Source: SXZD01 sp034680345
GTDB taxonomy: Bacteria > Pseudomonadota > Gammaproteobacteria > Burkholderiales > Burkholderiaceae_B
Assembly: GCA_034680345.1 (NCBI GenBank)
Contig: JAXISZ010000009.1
Span: 1 to 64,000 of the forward strand
Reading direction: 5' to 3'
Length of the DNA stretch: 64,000 bases
Shown here: piece by piece, positions 1-8,307 of the stretch
How positions within the stretch are numbered: the stretch's first letter is position 1
Layout: every line of letters begins with the position of its first letter
Translations under genes and position numbers: made by a program
The notes under the pieces: model-generated
Databases searched by the model: none
Seen by the model: only the letters and a program-made list of their open reading frames with translations
Told to the model about the DNA's origin: nothing

Positions 1-2
1 CT

Positions 3-266
3 ATAAACGTTTATAAGGCTGGTACATCGATCAGCACCCCCGGCCAGGTTAATAGCACCTACGATGACTTGCTAGCAATTTGGGACGCGTTTAATGGGTC
101 TGGAACGGGTACAAATGTGAGTGGCGTACCTTCGGGTTGGAAGAGTGCCAATTACTGGTCTGCCACGCCTTCGGCTTCTGGACACGCCAATATTGGCCTT
201 AATAGTGGGTACGTTTATGACCCCATTGACAATATCAGCGATTTTGTCGTCCTGCAGGTGTTGTAA
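3..266 (+). CDS. C-terminal fragment of a DUF1566/Lcl-like protein (partial)
   Basis: The frame is open from the left edge of the window to a TAA at 264-266, so only the last 87 or so residues of a larger protein are visible. A TTG at 69 could be read as a start, but the coding pattern clearly continues upstream of it. The fragment has the look of a DUF1566/Lcl C-terminal domain: an aromatic Tyr-Trp-Ser-(Ala/Ser)-Thr motif, then a Gly-rich stretch, an Asn-Ser-Gly-Tyr-Val turn and a short hydrophobic terminal strand. Such domains usually end secreted or surface proteins with Ig-like or other repeats. The function of the whole protein cannot be judged from this piece. It is on the opposite strand to lysA and convergent with it. 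Confidence 0.6.
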   Translation: MNVYKAGTSISTPGQVNSTYDDLLAIWDAFNGSGTGTNVSGVPSGWKSANYWSATPSASGHANIGLNSGYVYDPIDNISDFVVLQVL

Positions 267-323
267 GCGTGGTTTTTGAGAGTAATGTTTAAGGTTTAAG
301 GGGTGGCCTGCTTTCTAAGTTGT

Positions 324-1622
324 TTACAGTGATATCCGTTCAGCTTGTAGTAAATCGTCTAACGTTTCACGTTTTCGTACTAAACGCATGCTACCTTCCT
401 TAACCAAAACTTCAGCGGCACGAGGTCGTGTATTGTAATTTGATGCCATGGTCATGCCATAGGCACCTGCTGACAAAATAGCTAGAATATCGCCACTTTC
501 TAAATGTAGTTGTCGGTTTTTTCCCAGCCAGTCGCCGCTTTCACAAATAGGGCCCACAATGTCGAAGGTGTTTGGGTTTGAGCTTGATTGGCCATCTTCG
601 TAAACCTTCACCATGTCATGAAATGATTCGTACATGGCAGGACGCATTAGATCGTTCATTGCAGCGTCAACAATTGCAAATGTTTTATCTTCATTGTATT
701 TTAAATATTCTACGCGAGTAAGCAAAACACCTGCATTGCCTACAATACTGCGCCCAGGTTCAAAGATAAGCTTGGGCATGGGGCGTTGATTTGCATTGGC
801 CCAAAGTTCAATTTGGTGAATTAGCATGCTAATAACGTCTTCAGGGCTTGGAGGTGTTTCATCTTGATAGCGAATACCTAAGCCACCACCTAGGTCCAGG
901 TGTTTAATTTCTATGCCGTGTTTGTGTAGTTGATCAATTAAGCCAAGTACACGGTTTAAAGCATCGACGTACGGGGCTGTTTGCGTAATTTGTGAGCCAA
1001 TGTGGCAATCGACGCCAATAATTTCTAAATTGGGTAGTTGGGCTGCTTGTAAGTAAATAGCAAGTGCTTGGTCCATGGTTACGCCAAATTTATTCTCTTT
1101 TAAACCTGTAGAAATATAGGGGTGAGTTTGAGCGTCTACGTCAGGGTTTACACGAAGTGAAATGTGTGCCGTGCTGTTGGTTTTTTGAGCAATTTTTGAG
1201 ATACGTTCGAGTTCTGCTGCTGATTCAACATTAAAACAGCCGATGTTGTGTTGTAATGCCAATTTAATTTCTGCGCTGCTTTTGCCAACACCAGAAAAAA
1301 CAATCTTGGCTGGGTCGGCACCTGCCTCTAGCACCCGTATTAATTCGCCCGCAGAAACAATGTCAAAACCGCTCCCCATTGCAGACAGCATCTGCAAAAT
1401 TGCTAGGTTTGAATTAGCCTTAACTGCATAGCAAATGGTGGCTTGGTGATTTGCAACTGCATTTTGGTATTGTTTGAATGACTGTGCAATATGATTGGCT
1501 GAGTACACATATACGGGGGTACCAAAGTTTTCTGCAATTTCTTGGAGATTAACTCCATCAAAAAACAGGGTATTGTTTTGTCTTGAAAGTTGTTTTGAAA
1601 CAAAATTTTGTGATGATTTCAT
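324..1622 (-). CDS. lysA: Diaminopimelate decarboxylase
   Basis: Catalyses the last step of lysine synthesis, PLP-dependent decarboxylation of meso-diaminopimelate in the cytoplasm. The protein has 432 residues, normal for the family. Visible motifs are Tyr-Ala-Val-Lys-Ala-Asn with the PLP lysine at residue 68, His-Ile-Gly-Ser-Gln, a Gly-Gly-Gly-Leu-Gly phosphate-binding stretch, Glu-Pro-Gly-Arg-Ser, and the Cys-Glu-Ser-Gly-Asp active-site segment contributed to the partner subunit. The start codon overlaps the stop of the upstream lipoprotein gene (ATGA), so the two are probably translated in a coupled way. The lptM-lysA pair, divergent from cyaY, is a common proteobacterial arrangement. Confidence 0.97.
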   Translation of the reverse strand: MKSSQNFVSKQLSRQNNTLFFDGVNLQEIAENFGTPVYVYSANHIAQSFKQYQNAVANHQATICYAVKANSNLAILQMLSAMGSGFDIVSAGELIRVLEAGADPAKIVFSGVGKSSAEIKLALQHNIGCFNVESAAELERISKIAQKTNSTAHISLRVNPDVDAQTHPYISTGLKENKFGVTMDQALAIYLQAAQLPNLEIIGVDCHIGSQITQTAPYVDALNRVLGLIDQLHKHGIEIKHLDLGGGLGIRYQDETPPSPEDVISMLIHQIELWANANQRPMPKLIFEPGRSIVGNAGVLLTRVEYLKYNEDKTFAIVDAAMNDLMRPAMYESFHDMVKVYEDGQSSSNPNTFDIVGPICESGDWLGKNRQLHLESGDILAILSAGAYGMTMASNYNTRPRAAEVLVKEGSMRLVRKRETLDDLLQAERISL

Positions 1623-1873
1623 GGTTGTACAGGTTGGGATATTGGGTTGATGTACGGCATTTTTTCTTGGCTTTCACTAGGCTTTAGTTTAGGCGTTTGT
1701 TCAGAATTTTCTTGGGTTTGGGTGGGTGTTGCGCTAGCAGGACTGACTTTTTTAGGGTTGGTGTTATTGGTGGGGGGGAGGTAAAGTGCCCCTGTCTGGC
1801 CACATGCGGTTATGCCAATTAGCATTAAAATGGCGTAGGTGGTATTTTTAAATGTGCAGAAGGAATTTTTCAT
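1619..1873 (-). CDS. lptM: Small LptM-like (YifL-type) lipoprotein
   Basis: An 84-residue protein with a lipoprotein signal peptide: a charged n-region, a short hydrophobic core (Ala-Ile-Leu-Met-Leu-Ile-Gly) and a lipobox cysteine at residue 24. The mature N-terminus, Cys-Gly-Gln-Thr-Gly-Ala-Leu-Tyr-Leu-Pro, is the hallmark of the LptM/YifL family, which assists maturation of the LPS translocon LptD in E. coli. The rest is Pro/Thr/Ser/Gln-rich and probably disordered. The proposed ATG (1873-1871) abuts the cyaY start on the other strand and has no clear Shine-Dalgarno sequence; a later Met (residue 17) would leave too short a signal peptide. Its stop overlaps the lysA start. Confidence 0.85.
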   Translation of the reverse strand: MKNSFCTFKNTTYAILMLIGITACGQTGALYLPPTNNTNPKKVSPASATPTQTQENSEQTPKLKPSESQEKMPYINPISQPVQP

Positions 1874-2210
1874 GGCAATGACTGAAAGCGAATTTTTAAG
1901 CTTAGCTGATGATACTTTATTAAAAGTAGAAACGGCAGTTGAACAATTAGCAGAACATTTGGATATTGATGTAGATATTGAACGCCAAGCGTATGTATTA
2001 ACATTAAATTTTGCTCAGTTTGGCAAAATCATCGTGAATGCGCAAGCTCCTATGATGGAAATGTGGGTGGCAGCCGCCAGTGGTGGATTTCATTTTGCAC
2101 GACAAAACAACACATGGATAAATATCCGAACTGGCCAATTTTGGGCAGAAGCCTTAAACGTGATTGTATCTCAGCAATTAAGGCAACCGGTGGTTTTGCA
2201 AGGTATTTAA
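1872..2210 (+). CDS. cyaY: Iron-sulfur cluster assembly protein CyaY (bacterial frataxin)
   Basis: Frataxin homologue that binds iron and modulates Fe-S cluster assembly on IscS/IscU. I chose the ATG at 1872, giving 112 residues, because it follows an AGAAGGAA ribosome-binding site at a proper distance; a longer frame from 1839 would add 11 unsupported residues. The frataxin fold is indicated by an acidic first helix (Asp/Glu-rich residues 1-30) and the strand motif Pro-Met-Met-Glu-Met-Trp-Val-Ala-Ala, followed by Gly-Gly-Phe-His-Phe. The start overlaps the start of the divergent lptM gene by two bases, so the promoter of each gene must lie inside the coding sequence of the other. Confidence 0.93.
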   Translation: MAMTESEFLSLADDTLLKVETAVEQLAEHLDIDVDIERQAYVLTLNFAQFGKIIVNAQAPMMEMWVAAASGGFHFARQNNTWINIRTGQFWAEALNVIVSQQLRQPVVLQGI

Positions 2211-2238
2211 CTTTCCCATGTTTGGTTTTTACGTACGT

Positions 2239-4518
2239 TTAATTCTTAACTGGGTTTTCGTCATTAGATTCACCGCTATTTTTCGATGGCGTGTTTTCTA
2301 TAAATAAATAATCACCGTCTTGTTGTTTAACACCCTCGGGTATCGGGCGCATACCCTCGGGATAACGTTTTAATGCCGTGCGCATGTAGTCTATCCAAAT
2401 GGGTAAAGCCAGGCCCCCCCCGGTTTCACGCTCTCCCAGTTTTTTGGGTTGATCGTACCCCACCCAAGCCACTGCCACTAAGTTGGGGTTATAGCCTGCA
2501 AACCAGGCGTCATGTGAATCGTTGGTTGTACCGGTTTTACCTGCTAGATCTGAGCGGCCTAAGCTAAGTGCCTTAGCCCCAGTGCCACTACGAATCACTT
2601 CACGCAGTAGGCTGTCCATCACAAAAGCATTGCGTTCATCAATGACACGGTGTTGTTCATCGCCTGCTTTTATAGGTTTGGCTTGTGCCAGAATATTGCC
2701 TTTGGAGTCGGTGATTTTTTCTACTAAAAATGGATTGATGCGAAAGCCGCTGTTAGCAAATACCGCGTAACCACGAGCTATATCTAGTGGGTTAACGGTG
2801 CCTGCACCCAAGGCCATGGTGAGGTAGGCGGGGTGTTTATCTGCTTCAAATCCGAAGCGGGTGATCCAGTTTTGTGCGTATTTTGTGCCAATGCGCTCCA
2901 GTATGCGAATAGACACCATATTTTTTGATTTGGCCAATGCATTACGTAAAGGCATTGGGCCTTCGTATTTGCCGTCATAGTTTTTAGGTTCCCACGCTTG
3001 ACCGCCCACGGGAGCTGGATAATACACGGGACTATCATTTACGATGCTATTGGGTGAAAAGCCTTTTTCTAGTGCTGCAGAGTATATAAATGGTTTAAAA
3101 CTGGAGCCAGGTTGGCGTTGTGCTTGGGTGACATGGTTAAATTTGTTGCGTTGAAAATCAAACCCGCCCACCATGGCAGTAATGGCACCGGTTTGGCTGT
3201 TTAATGCAACAAAGGCAGCTTCAACTTCTGGCATTTGTACAACGTCGTAGCGGTCGTTGTTTTTTGTAATGCGTACTATGGCACCCGGTAATAGGCGTTT
3301 GTTGGCGGGGGCATTGGGTTGTAACCATGAAGCGGGTAGTTTCAGAGACTCGCCTTTGAGGCTGATTATCTCATTTTTGCTGCGAGCCACTTTAATTTGC
3401 TTGGGGCTAGTCTCAAGCACAACAGCTGATAGCAGCTCGTCGGTGTCAGGATGTTCTAGTAGTGCATCGTCAATTTGGTCTAGGCGATGTTCTAGTGAGC
3501 CTTTGAGTTCAATATAGCCTTCTGGCCCACGGTAGAATTGTCGTTTTTCATATTCTAAAATACCGCGACGAACTGCTGCATAGGCAGCGGCTTGGTCTGC
3601 TTTGTAAACGGTTGTGTGGACATTGATACCCCGAGTGTAAGCTTCTTCTTTTAATAAGTCGTAAGCCATTTGTCGTGCTGTTTCAGCAATGTATTCAGCA
3701 TGTACAGAAAATTCTCTAGAACGGGGTTTGATGCTTAAAACTTCTTTTAAGGCGGTTGAATATAGGTTGTCGTTGATAAAGCCCAAATTGTGCATGCGTC
3801 CTAGAATGTAATGTTGTCGGGCGGTGGCGCGTTGAGGGTTAACCACGGGGTTATAAGCGGAAGGGGCTTTGGGTAGTCCTGCTAACATTGCTGCTTCAGC
3901 TACGTTAACTTCTTTTAGGGGTTTGCCAAAATAAATGCGTGCTGCTGAGGCAAAGCCGTAAGCTCTTTGACCTAAGTAAATTTGATTAATATAGAGTTCA
4001 AGAATTTGGTTTTTGCTTAGATTGGCTTCAATTTTGAAGGCCATCAGCAGTTCATAGAGCTTGCGTGTATAGGTTTTTTCTTTGGTTAGAAAAAAATTAC
4101 GCGCCACCTGCATGGTGATGGTGCTGCCGCCTTGGCTTTTGCCACCAGCCATTACATTTGAAAGCAGCGCACGAAAAATACCAGAAAAATCAACACCACC
4201 ATGTTCGTAGAAATTATCATCTTCCGCTGCCAAAATGGCTTGTTTCATGATGGTGGGTACTTCTTGAATGCGAATTAAATTGCGGCGCTCTTCGCCAAAT
4301 TCTGCAAGAATTTCACCGTCTGCAGAAAAAATACGCATGGGTATTTTTGGGCGATAATCGGTGATAACATCCAGTGCTGGTAAATTGGGGTAAATCAGGG
4401 TAATGGCAATAGTGCCTAGCAAGACCAAAGCAATTGTGCATGCTAGTACTAGCCCAAGTAATAAACTAAAAAAACCGCGTGATTGTTTGGTAGGTGCGGT
4501 TGGTGTTTTGGCTGTCAT
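2239..4518 (-). CDS. mrcA: Penicillin-binding protein 1A (bifunctional transglycosylase/transpeptidase)
   Basis: Class A PBP that polymerises and cross-links peptidoglycan at the periplasmic face of the inner membrane. It has 759 residues with one N-terminal membrane segment (about 16-42). The GT51 glycosyltransferase domain carries the catalytic Glu99 in Glu-Asp-Asp-Asn-Phe-Tyr-Glu-His-Gly and a Gly-Gly-Ser-Thr-Ile-Thr-Met-Gln helix. The transpeptidase domain has Ser472-Ser-Phe-Lys, Ser531-Lys-Asn and Lys661-Thr-Gly-Thr. A PBP1A-type OB-like insert lies between the domains, and the tail is hydrophilic. The gene is divergent from aroK and convergent with cyaY, as in many beta- and gammaproteobacteria. 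Confidence 0.96.
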   Translation of the reverse strand: MTAKTPTAPTKQSRGFFSLLLGLVLACTIALVLLGTIAITLIYPNLPALDVITDYRPKIPMRIFSADGEILAEFGEERRNLIRIQEVPTIMKQAILAAEDDNFYEHGGVDFSGIFRALLSNVMAGGKSQGGSTITMQVARNFFLTKEKTYTRKLYELLMAFKIEANLSKNQILELYINQIYLGQRAYGFASAARIYFGKPLKEVNVAEAAMLAGLPKAPSAYNPVVNPQRATARQHYILGRMHNLGFINDNLYSTALKEVLSIKPRSREFSVHAEYIAETARQMAYDLLKEEAYTRGINVHTTVYKADQAAAYAAVRRGILEYEKRQFYRGPEGYIELKGSLEHRLDQIDDALLEHPDTDELLSAVVLETSPKQIKVARSKNEIISLKGESLKLPASWLQPNAPANKRLLPGAIVRITKNNDRYDVVQMPEVEAAFVALNSQTGAITAMVGGFDFQRNKFNHVTQAQRQPGSSFKPFIYSAALEKGFSPNSIVNDSPVYYPAPVGGQAWEPKNYDGKYEGPMPLRNALAKSKNMVSIRILERIGTKYAQNWITRFGFEADKHPAYLTMALGAGTVNPLDIARGYAVFANSGFRINPFLVEKITDSKGNILAQAKPIKAGDEQHRVIDERNAFVMDSLLREVIRSGTGAKALSLGRSDLAGKTGTTNDSHDAWFAGYNPNLVAVAWVGYDQPKKLGERETGGGLALPIWIDYMRTALKRYPEGMRPIPEGVKQQDGDYLFIENTPSKNSGESNDENPVKN

Positions 4519-4567
4519 TTTAGGTGATTTCCGTCATTTTTTTTCAATATTTTAGCGAGCACTTAGA

Positions 4568-5164
4568 TTGCGCGATAGAATAACCGTTCTTTTAAATCCT
4601 TGTGAGCTTGTTGTGTGTGATCATCCAATCATTCTTGTGGGTATGATGGGGGCGGGTAAGAGTACGGTTGGCCGAGCTCTGGCAAAGCACTTGGGTTGGG
4701 ATTTTATTGATCTGGACCATGAAATTGAGGTTATTACTGGCGTAAAAATTCCTGTGATTTTTGAAATTGAGGGTGAGAGTGGTTTTCGAAAACGGGAATC
4801 GCATGTTTTGGTTGATGTTTTACGTCGTTCAAAAATGGTGTTGGCCACTGGTGGTGGTGTGATTATCGATGCGGATAATCGCAGGTTACTTTGTGCTCAT
4901 GGTCAAGTGGTCTATTTGTCAGCAAGTGCAGAAGAATTGTACCAGCGTACGCGTCTGGATAAATCGCGTCCTTTATTGAAAACCGATCAGCCAAGGAAAA
5001 GAATTCAAGAATTGTTGTTTCAACGACAACCTTGGTACGAAGAGGTGGCCGATTACAAAATTCACACGGGCCGACAGCCAGTTAACTGTGTTGTCCAGTC
5101 AATTATGGTTGCGCTGCAGGGGCCTCAAGTGCCTAGTCAATGTTCTAACTATGCCCTAGATTAA
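4568..5164 (+). CDS. aroK: Shikimate kinase
   Basis: Phosphorylates shikimate to shikimate-3-phosphate in the aromatic amino-acid pathway. The P-loop Gly-Met-Met-Gly-Ala-Gly-Lys-Ser-Thr lies at residues 25-33. It is followed by the shikimate-binding Asp-Leu-Asp and Phe-Arg-Lys-Arg-Glu stretches, Gly-Gly-Gly (Thr-Gly-Gly-Gly-Val) and the lid sequence Ser-Arg-Pro-Leu-Leu. There is no ATG before the P-loop. The frame can start at TTG 4568 (198 residues) or at GTG 4613; neither has a strong ribosome-binding site, so the start is uncertain. It is the first gene of an aroK-aroB-dgt operon and is divergent from mrcA. Confidence 0.93.
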   Translation: MRDRITVLLNPCELVVCDHPIILVGMMGAGKSTVGRALAKHLGWDFIDLDHEIEVITGVKIPVIFEIEGESGFRKRESHVLVDVLRRSKMVLATGGGVIIDADNRRLLCAHGQVVYLSASAEELYQRTRLDKSRPLLKTDQPRKRIQELLFQRQPWYEEVADYKIHTGRQPVNCVVQSIMVALQGPQVPSQCSNYALD

Positions 5165-5181
5165 TTTTAGGATAAAAACAG

Positions 5182-6324
5182 ATGTCTTTAAACACGTTTA
5201 TTCAGTCATCAGATGAATTGTCGGTGCATTCATTGTCTAATCAACCTTTAAGGCTTGAATTAGGCCAGCGCAGTTACAATATTCACATTGGCCGAAACCT
5301 ATTAGATCAAACTGAACTTTTGGCGCCTTGGGTCTCTGGGCGGTTGGCTGTAATTGTTACAAATAGTACGGTGGCACCGTTGTATGCGCAACGTTTGCAC
5401 AACACGTTATTGGCTGCAGGTGGTGAAGCTGTGGTGCAAGTTGTTTTACCTGATGGTGAACAGTATAAAGATTGGCAACATTTGCAATTGATTTTTGATG
5501 CGATGTTGCAAGCCAATTGTGACCGTAAAACAGTGGTTTTGGCTTTGGGTGGCGGTGTTGTTGGGGATATGGCGGGTTTTGCTGCAGCCAGTTTCATGCG
5601 TGGTGTTGATTTTATTCAGATTCCCACCACGCTGTTGTCGCAGGTTGACAGCAGTGTTGGCGGTAAAACTGGAATCAACCACCCTTTGGGTAAAAACATG
5701 ATTGGTGCGTTTTATCAGCCTCGTATGGTGTTGGCTGATTTGAGTACTTTAGACACTCTGCCAAACCGTGAGTTATCTTGCGGTTTGGCTGAAATTATTA
5801 AGCACGGTGCCATTTGCGATGTTGCTTATTTGCATCAAACAATTGCGGATATTTCAGCAATTTTTGCTCGCAATGAATATGCATTGTACCGAGCCGTTCG
5901 GCGTTCTTGTGAAATTAAAGCGTTAGTGGTGGGGCAAGACGAAAAAGAAAGTGGAATCCGCGCTATTTTAAATTTTGGTCACACGTTTGGGCATGCCATT
6001 GAGGTAGGTATGGGTTATGGCGCATGGTTACATGGTGAGGCGGTGGGTTGCGGTATGCTGATTGCGGCTGAACTTTGCCAGCGTTTGGGACGTTTGTCTA
6101 AACAAGAGCAGGCACTTTTACACCAGGCGGTTGAAGCAGTTGGTTTGCCGGTTCAGGTGCCTGCGCTTGGTTTAGAGCGTTATTTAAGTTTAATGGCACT
6201 TGATAAAAAGTCTACGGGTGGGCAAATTCAATATGTTTTGCTAAACGGTTTGGGTGCTGCCGATGTAGCAGCGGTACCTAATGCTGTTGTTGCTGAAGTT
6301 TTGCAAGCTATGGGAGTGACTTAA
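5182..6324 (+). CDS. aroB: 3-dehydroquinate synthase
   Basis: Converts DAHP to 3-dehydroquinate, using NAD+ and a divalent metal. It has 380 residues. The Gly-Gly-Gly-Val-Val-Gly-Asp NAD-binding loop, the Pro-Thr-Thr-Leu-Leu-Ser-Gln-Val-Asp-Ser stretch, Gly-Gly-Lys-Thr-Gly-Ile-Asn, and the metal ligands in Asn-Phe-Gly-His-Thr-Phe-Gly-His and Leu-His-Gly-Glu are all present. The first 20 or so residues are an extra hydrophilic N-terminal stretch. An AGGA ribosome-binding site precedes the ATG. It lies 17 bases after aroK, and its TAA overlaps the ATG of dgt, so it is clearly in one operon with both. Confidence 0.97.
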   Translation: MSLNTFIQSSDELSVHSLSNQPLRLELGQRSYNIHIGRNLLDQTELLAPWVSGRLAVIVTNSTVAPLYAQRLHNTLLAAGGEAVVQVVLPDGEQYKDWQHLQLIFDAMLQANCDRKTVVLALGGGVVGDMAGFAAASFMRGVDFIQIPTTLLSQVDSSVGGKTGINHPLGKNMIGAFYQPRMVLADLSTLDTLPNRELSCGLAEIIKHGAICDVAYLHQTIADISAIFARNEYALYRAVRRSCEIKALVVGQDEKESGIRAILNFGHTFGHAIEVGMGYGAWLHGEAVGCGMLIAAELCQRLGRLSKQEQALLHQAVEAVGLPVQVPALGLERYLSLMALDKKSTGGQIQYVLLNGLGAADVAAVPNAVVAEVLQAMGVT

Positions 6325-7487
6325 TGGGTAATTTGCGCCAAAGTGGTTCAGCTTATGAATTGGCACCGTATGCAGCCAATGCGGCTTTGGGGCGGGGGCG
6401 GCAGTATGATGAACCGGCTGTGGTGGGGCGTAGTGACTATCAACGCGATCGCGATCGAATTATTCATAGTAGCGCATTTCGCCGCTTAGAGGGCAAGACT
6501 CAGGTTTTTATTACCATTGAAGGCGATTTATACCGCACCCGTTTAACGCACAGTTTGGAGGTGGCGCAAATTGCACGTTCAATAGCCCGCCGTTTGCATT
6601 TAAACGAAGATTTGATTGAAGCGGTGTCTTTGGCTCACGATTTGGGTCACACTCCCTTTGGGCATGCAGGGCAAGATGCTTTGAATGCTTGCATGCAATC
6701 TTATGGTGGGTTTGAGCACAATATTCAGTCTTTACGGGTGGTGGATCACCTAGAAACACGTTACGCAGCGTTCGATGGGTTAAATTTATGTTTTGAAACC
6801 CGTGAGAGTATTCTTAAGCACTGTTCTGCAGAAAATGCGCGCCAATTAGGAGCGGTGGCGCAGCGTTTTATTGCGCGTAAGCGCCCGTTGCTTGAGGCTC
6901 AGGTGGCCAATTTGGCTGATCAAATTGCTTACAATAATCATGATATGGACGACGGTTTGCGCTCTGGTTTAATTACTTTAGAGCAGGCTTGTACTGTGCC
7001 TTTGTTTAAGCGTTTTTATGATGAAGTACAACACACCTATTCAGGTGTATCACCACAACGTAGTATTCATGAAACGGTGCGCCGATTAATAAACGCTTTA
7101 ATTATCGATCTCCTTCAGGAAACACAGCGCCGGCTTGACCGCTGGCAACCTCAGAGTATGGACGACGTGCGAGATTGCGAGCCTTTGGTGGCTTTTAGCA
7201 ATTCGATGCACGCGGACAATCAACTTTTAAAACGGTTTTTAAACTCGGTTTTGTATCGACATTCAACGGTGTTCAGCACTATGGAAAAGGCACAGGTTGT
7301 GGTGCGCGAATTGTTTGCGTTTTTTATGGATGATATTCGACATTTACCCGCTGAATTTGCTTTGCGTGCTCAATCTTCCCCTGCGCGTGCGGTTGCTGAC
7401 TATATTGCAGGTATGACAGACCGTTATGCCATTGGTGAACATCAGCGTTTGTTGGGTGTTTCATCTTGGCCAAATGTTGTGCAATAG
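6324..7487 (+). CDS. dgt: dGTP triphosphohydrolase-like HD-domain protein
   Basis: Member of the Dgt family (type 2, deoxyguanosinetriphosphate triphosphohydrolase-like), which hydrolyses dNTPs to nucleoside and triphosphate and shapes dNTP pools. It has 387 residues. The HD-domain metal ligands are visible: His76 in Arg-Leu-Thr-His-Ser, His105-Asp106 in Ala-His-Asp-Leu-Gly-His-Thr-Pro-Phe-Gly-His, and a downstream Asp in Ala-Asp-Gln-Ile-Ala-Tyr-Asn-Asn-His-Asp. The Arg-Asp-Arg-Asp-Arg-Ile-Ile-His-Ser N-terminal signature is also typical. The start overlaps the aroB stop by one base (TAATG), and aroB-dgt linkage is common in betaproteobacteria. Confidence 0.95.
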   Translation: MGNLRQSGSAYELAPYAANAALGRGRQYDEPAVVGRSDYQRDRDRIIHSSAFRRLEGKTQVFITIEGDLYRTRLTHSLEVAQIARSIARRLHLNEDLIEAVSLAHDLGHTPFGHAGQDALNACMQSYGGFEHNIQSLRVVDHLETRYAAFDGLNLCFETRESILKHCSAENARQLGAVAQRFIARKRPLLEAQVANLADQIAYNNHDMDDGLRSGLITLEQACTVPLFKRFYDEVQHTYSGVSPQRSIHETVRRLINALIIDLLQETQRRLDRWQPQSMDDVRDCEPLVAFSNSMHADNQLLKRFLNSVLYRHSTVFSTMEKAQVVVRELFAFFMDDIRHLPAEFALRAQSSPARAVADYIAGMTDRYAIGEHQRLLGVSSWPNVVQ

Positions 7488-7498
7488 GGCAATTAATT

Positions 7499-8176
7499 AT
7501 GGCTCGTTTGCCGCGCTTATTTATTGCTGGGCATCCGCAGTTATTTCGTCTGCAAACAGTTGCAGGTTTAAAGGCGTTTGAAACCCGAGAGCATTACGAA
7601 TATTTTTTGGTTTTGCTTGGGCAGCATGCGCGTTTGTCTGGCATAGCAATTTATGCATATGCTTTGTTGCCAGAGACAGTCTTGGTGTTATGTGGTGTGC
7701 CCAATGTTCAAGCAATAGGACGTTGTATTCAGGGTGTGAACCGTTTTTTTGTACCTTGGCGTTTACGCGGTGGGTCGTTGTGGCAACCGCGTTTTAAATC
7801 GACTGTTGTGCAATCTGGTATGTGGGCGTTGCGCGCAGCATTGTGGGTTGATTATGCCCCCGTTCAGTTTGGTTTTTGTTCAGATCCGGCAATTTATCAG
7901 TTTTGTAGTTATGCTGGACATGTTGGTGGTGAAATTAACAAGCATTTAACTGAGTTGCCTGCTTATTTTGCGTTGGGTAATACACCATTTGATCGTCAAA
8001 TGGCATATCGGTATTTAGTTGAGCAGGGCATTGGTGAAACGGCTCGGCAGCGGTTGTATGATGGGTTGTTAAAAGGCTGGGCCGTGATGGATCATCAATA
8101 CATACAAGCTCATTGGCTCGGTGCTTCTCGTCCATTACAGCCCCGAGCAAGGGGGCGCCCAATAAAATCAAAGTGA
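7499..8176 (+). CDS. Degenerate REP-associated tyrosine transposase (Y1/IS200-like, probably inactive)
   Basis: A 225-residue relative of RAYT/Y1_Tnp proteins. The start at 7499 is preferred because an AGGG lies just before it and the family typically begins Met-Ala-Arg-Leu-Pro-Arg; a longer frame from 7466 overlaps dgt. The fold landmarks are recognisable: Ala-Leu-Leu-Pro-Glu-Thr in place of the usual Met-Pro-Asn-His-Val-His, Gly-Ser-Leu-Trp-Gln-Pro-Arg-Phe-Lys, Pro-Val-Gln-Phe-Gly, and a basic Arg-Ala-Arg-Gly-Arg-Pro tail. The HUH histidines are absent (residues 59-64 are Glu-Thr-Val-Leu-Val-Leu), and Trp116 sits where the nucleophilic Tyr normally aligns. From memory, a similar non-HUH member occupies the site before gltB in other Burkholderiales, so it may be vertically inherited and domesticated. 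Confidence 0.75.
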   Translation: MARLPRLFIAGHPQLFRLQTVAGLKAFETREHYEYFLVLLGQHARLSGIAIYAYALLPETVLVLCGVPNVQAIGRCIQGVNRFFVPWRLRGGSLWQPRFKSTVVQSGMWALRAALWVDYAPVQFGFCSDPAIYQFCSYAGHVGGEINKHLTELPAYFALGNTPFDRQMAYRYLVEQGIGETARQRLYDGLLKGWAVMDHQYIQAHWLGASRPLQPRARGRPIKSK

Positions 8177-8178
8177 TG

Positions 8179-8234
8179 TGACCCTATATATTTAATAAAA
8201 TATTTATTTCATTAAATATATAGGGTCAGACCCT
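8179..8234. repeat. Large inverted repeat with GGGTCAGACCC core behind the RAYT gene
   Basis: Bases 8179-8196 and 8211-8228 form a perfect 18-bp inverted repeat, and after one mismatch the pairing continues into the loop. The right arm also belongs to a second small palindrome, AGGGTCAGACCCT (8222-8234; 6-bp arms around one base). GGGTCAGACCC-type palindromes are a recurrent REP-like signature near RAYT genes. The run TTTTTGTTTTTT that follows means the structure could also act as a transcription terminator before gltB. Confidence 0.65.
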
Positions 8235-8307
8235 TTTTGTTTTTTCTTGGCTTCCTTTTAAAATCCGGTTACAGTACTTAAGGATTAATTATTTTTAAGG
8301 AATCAGC

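Noticed and set aside
2414..2421. C8 run in mrcA as a contingency tract
   Set aside because: It encodes a conserved Gly-Gly-Gly stretch of an essential-type enzyme and the frame is intact; probably just codon choice.
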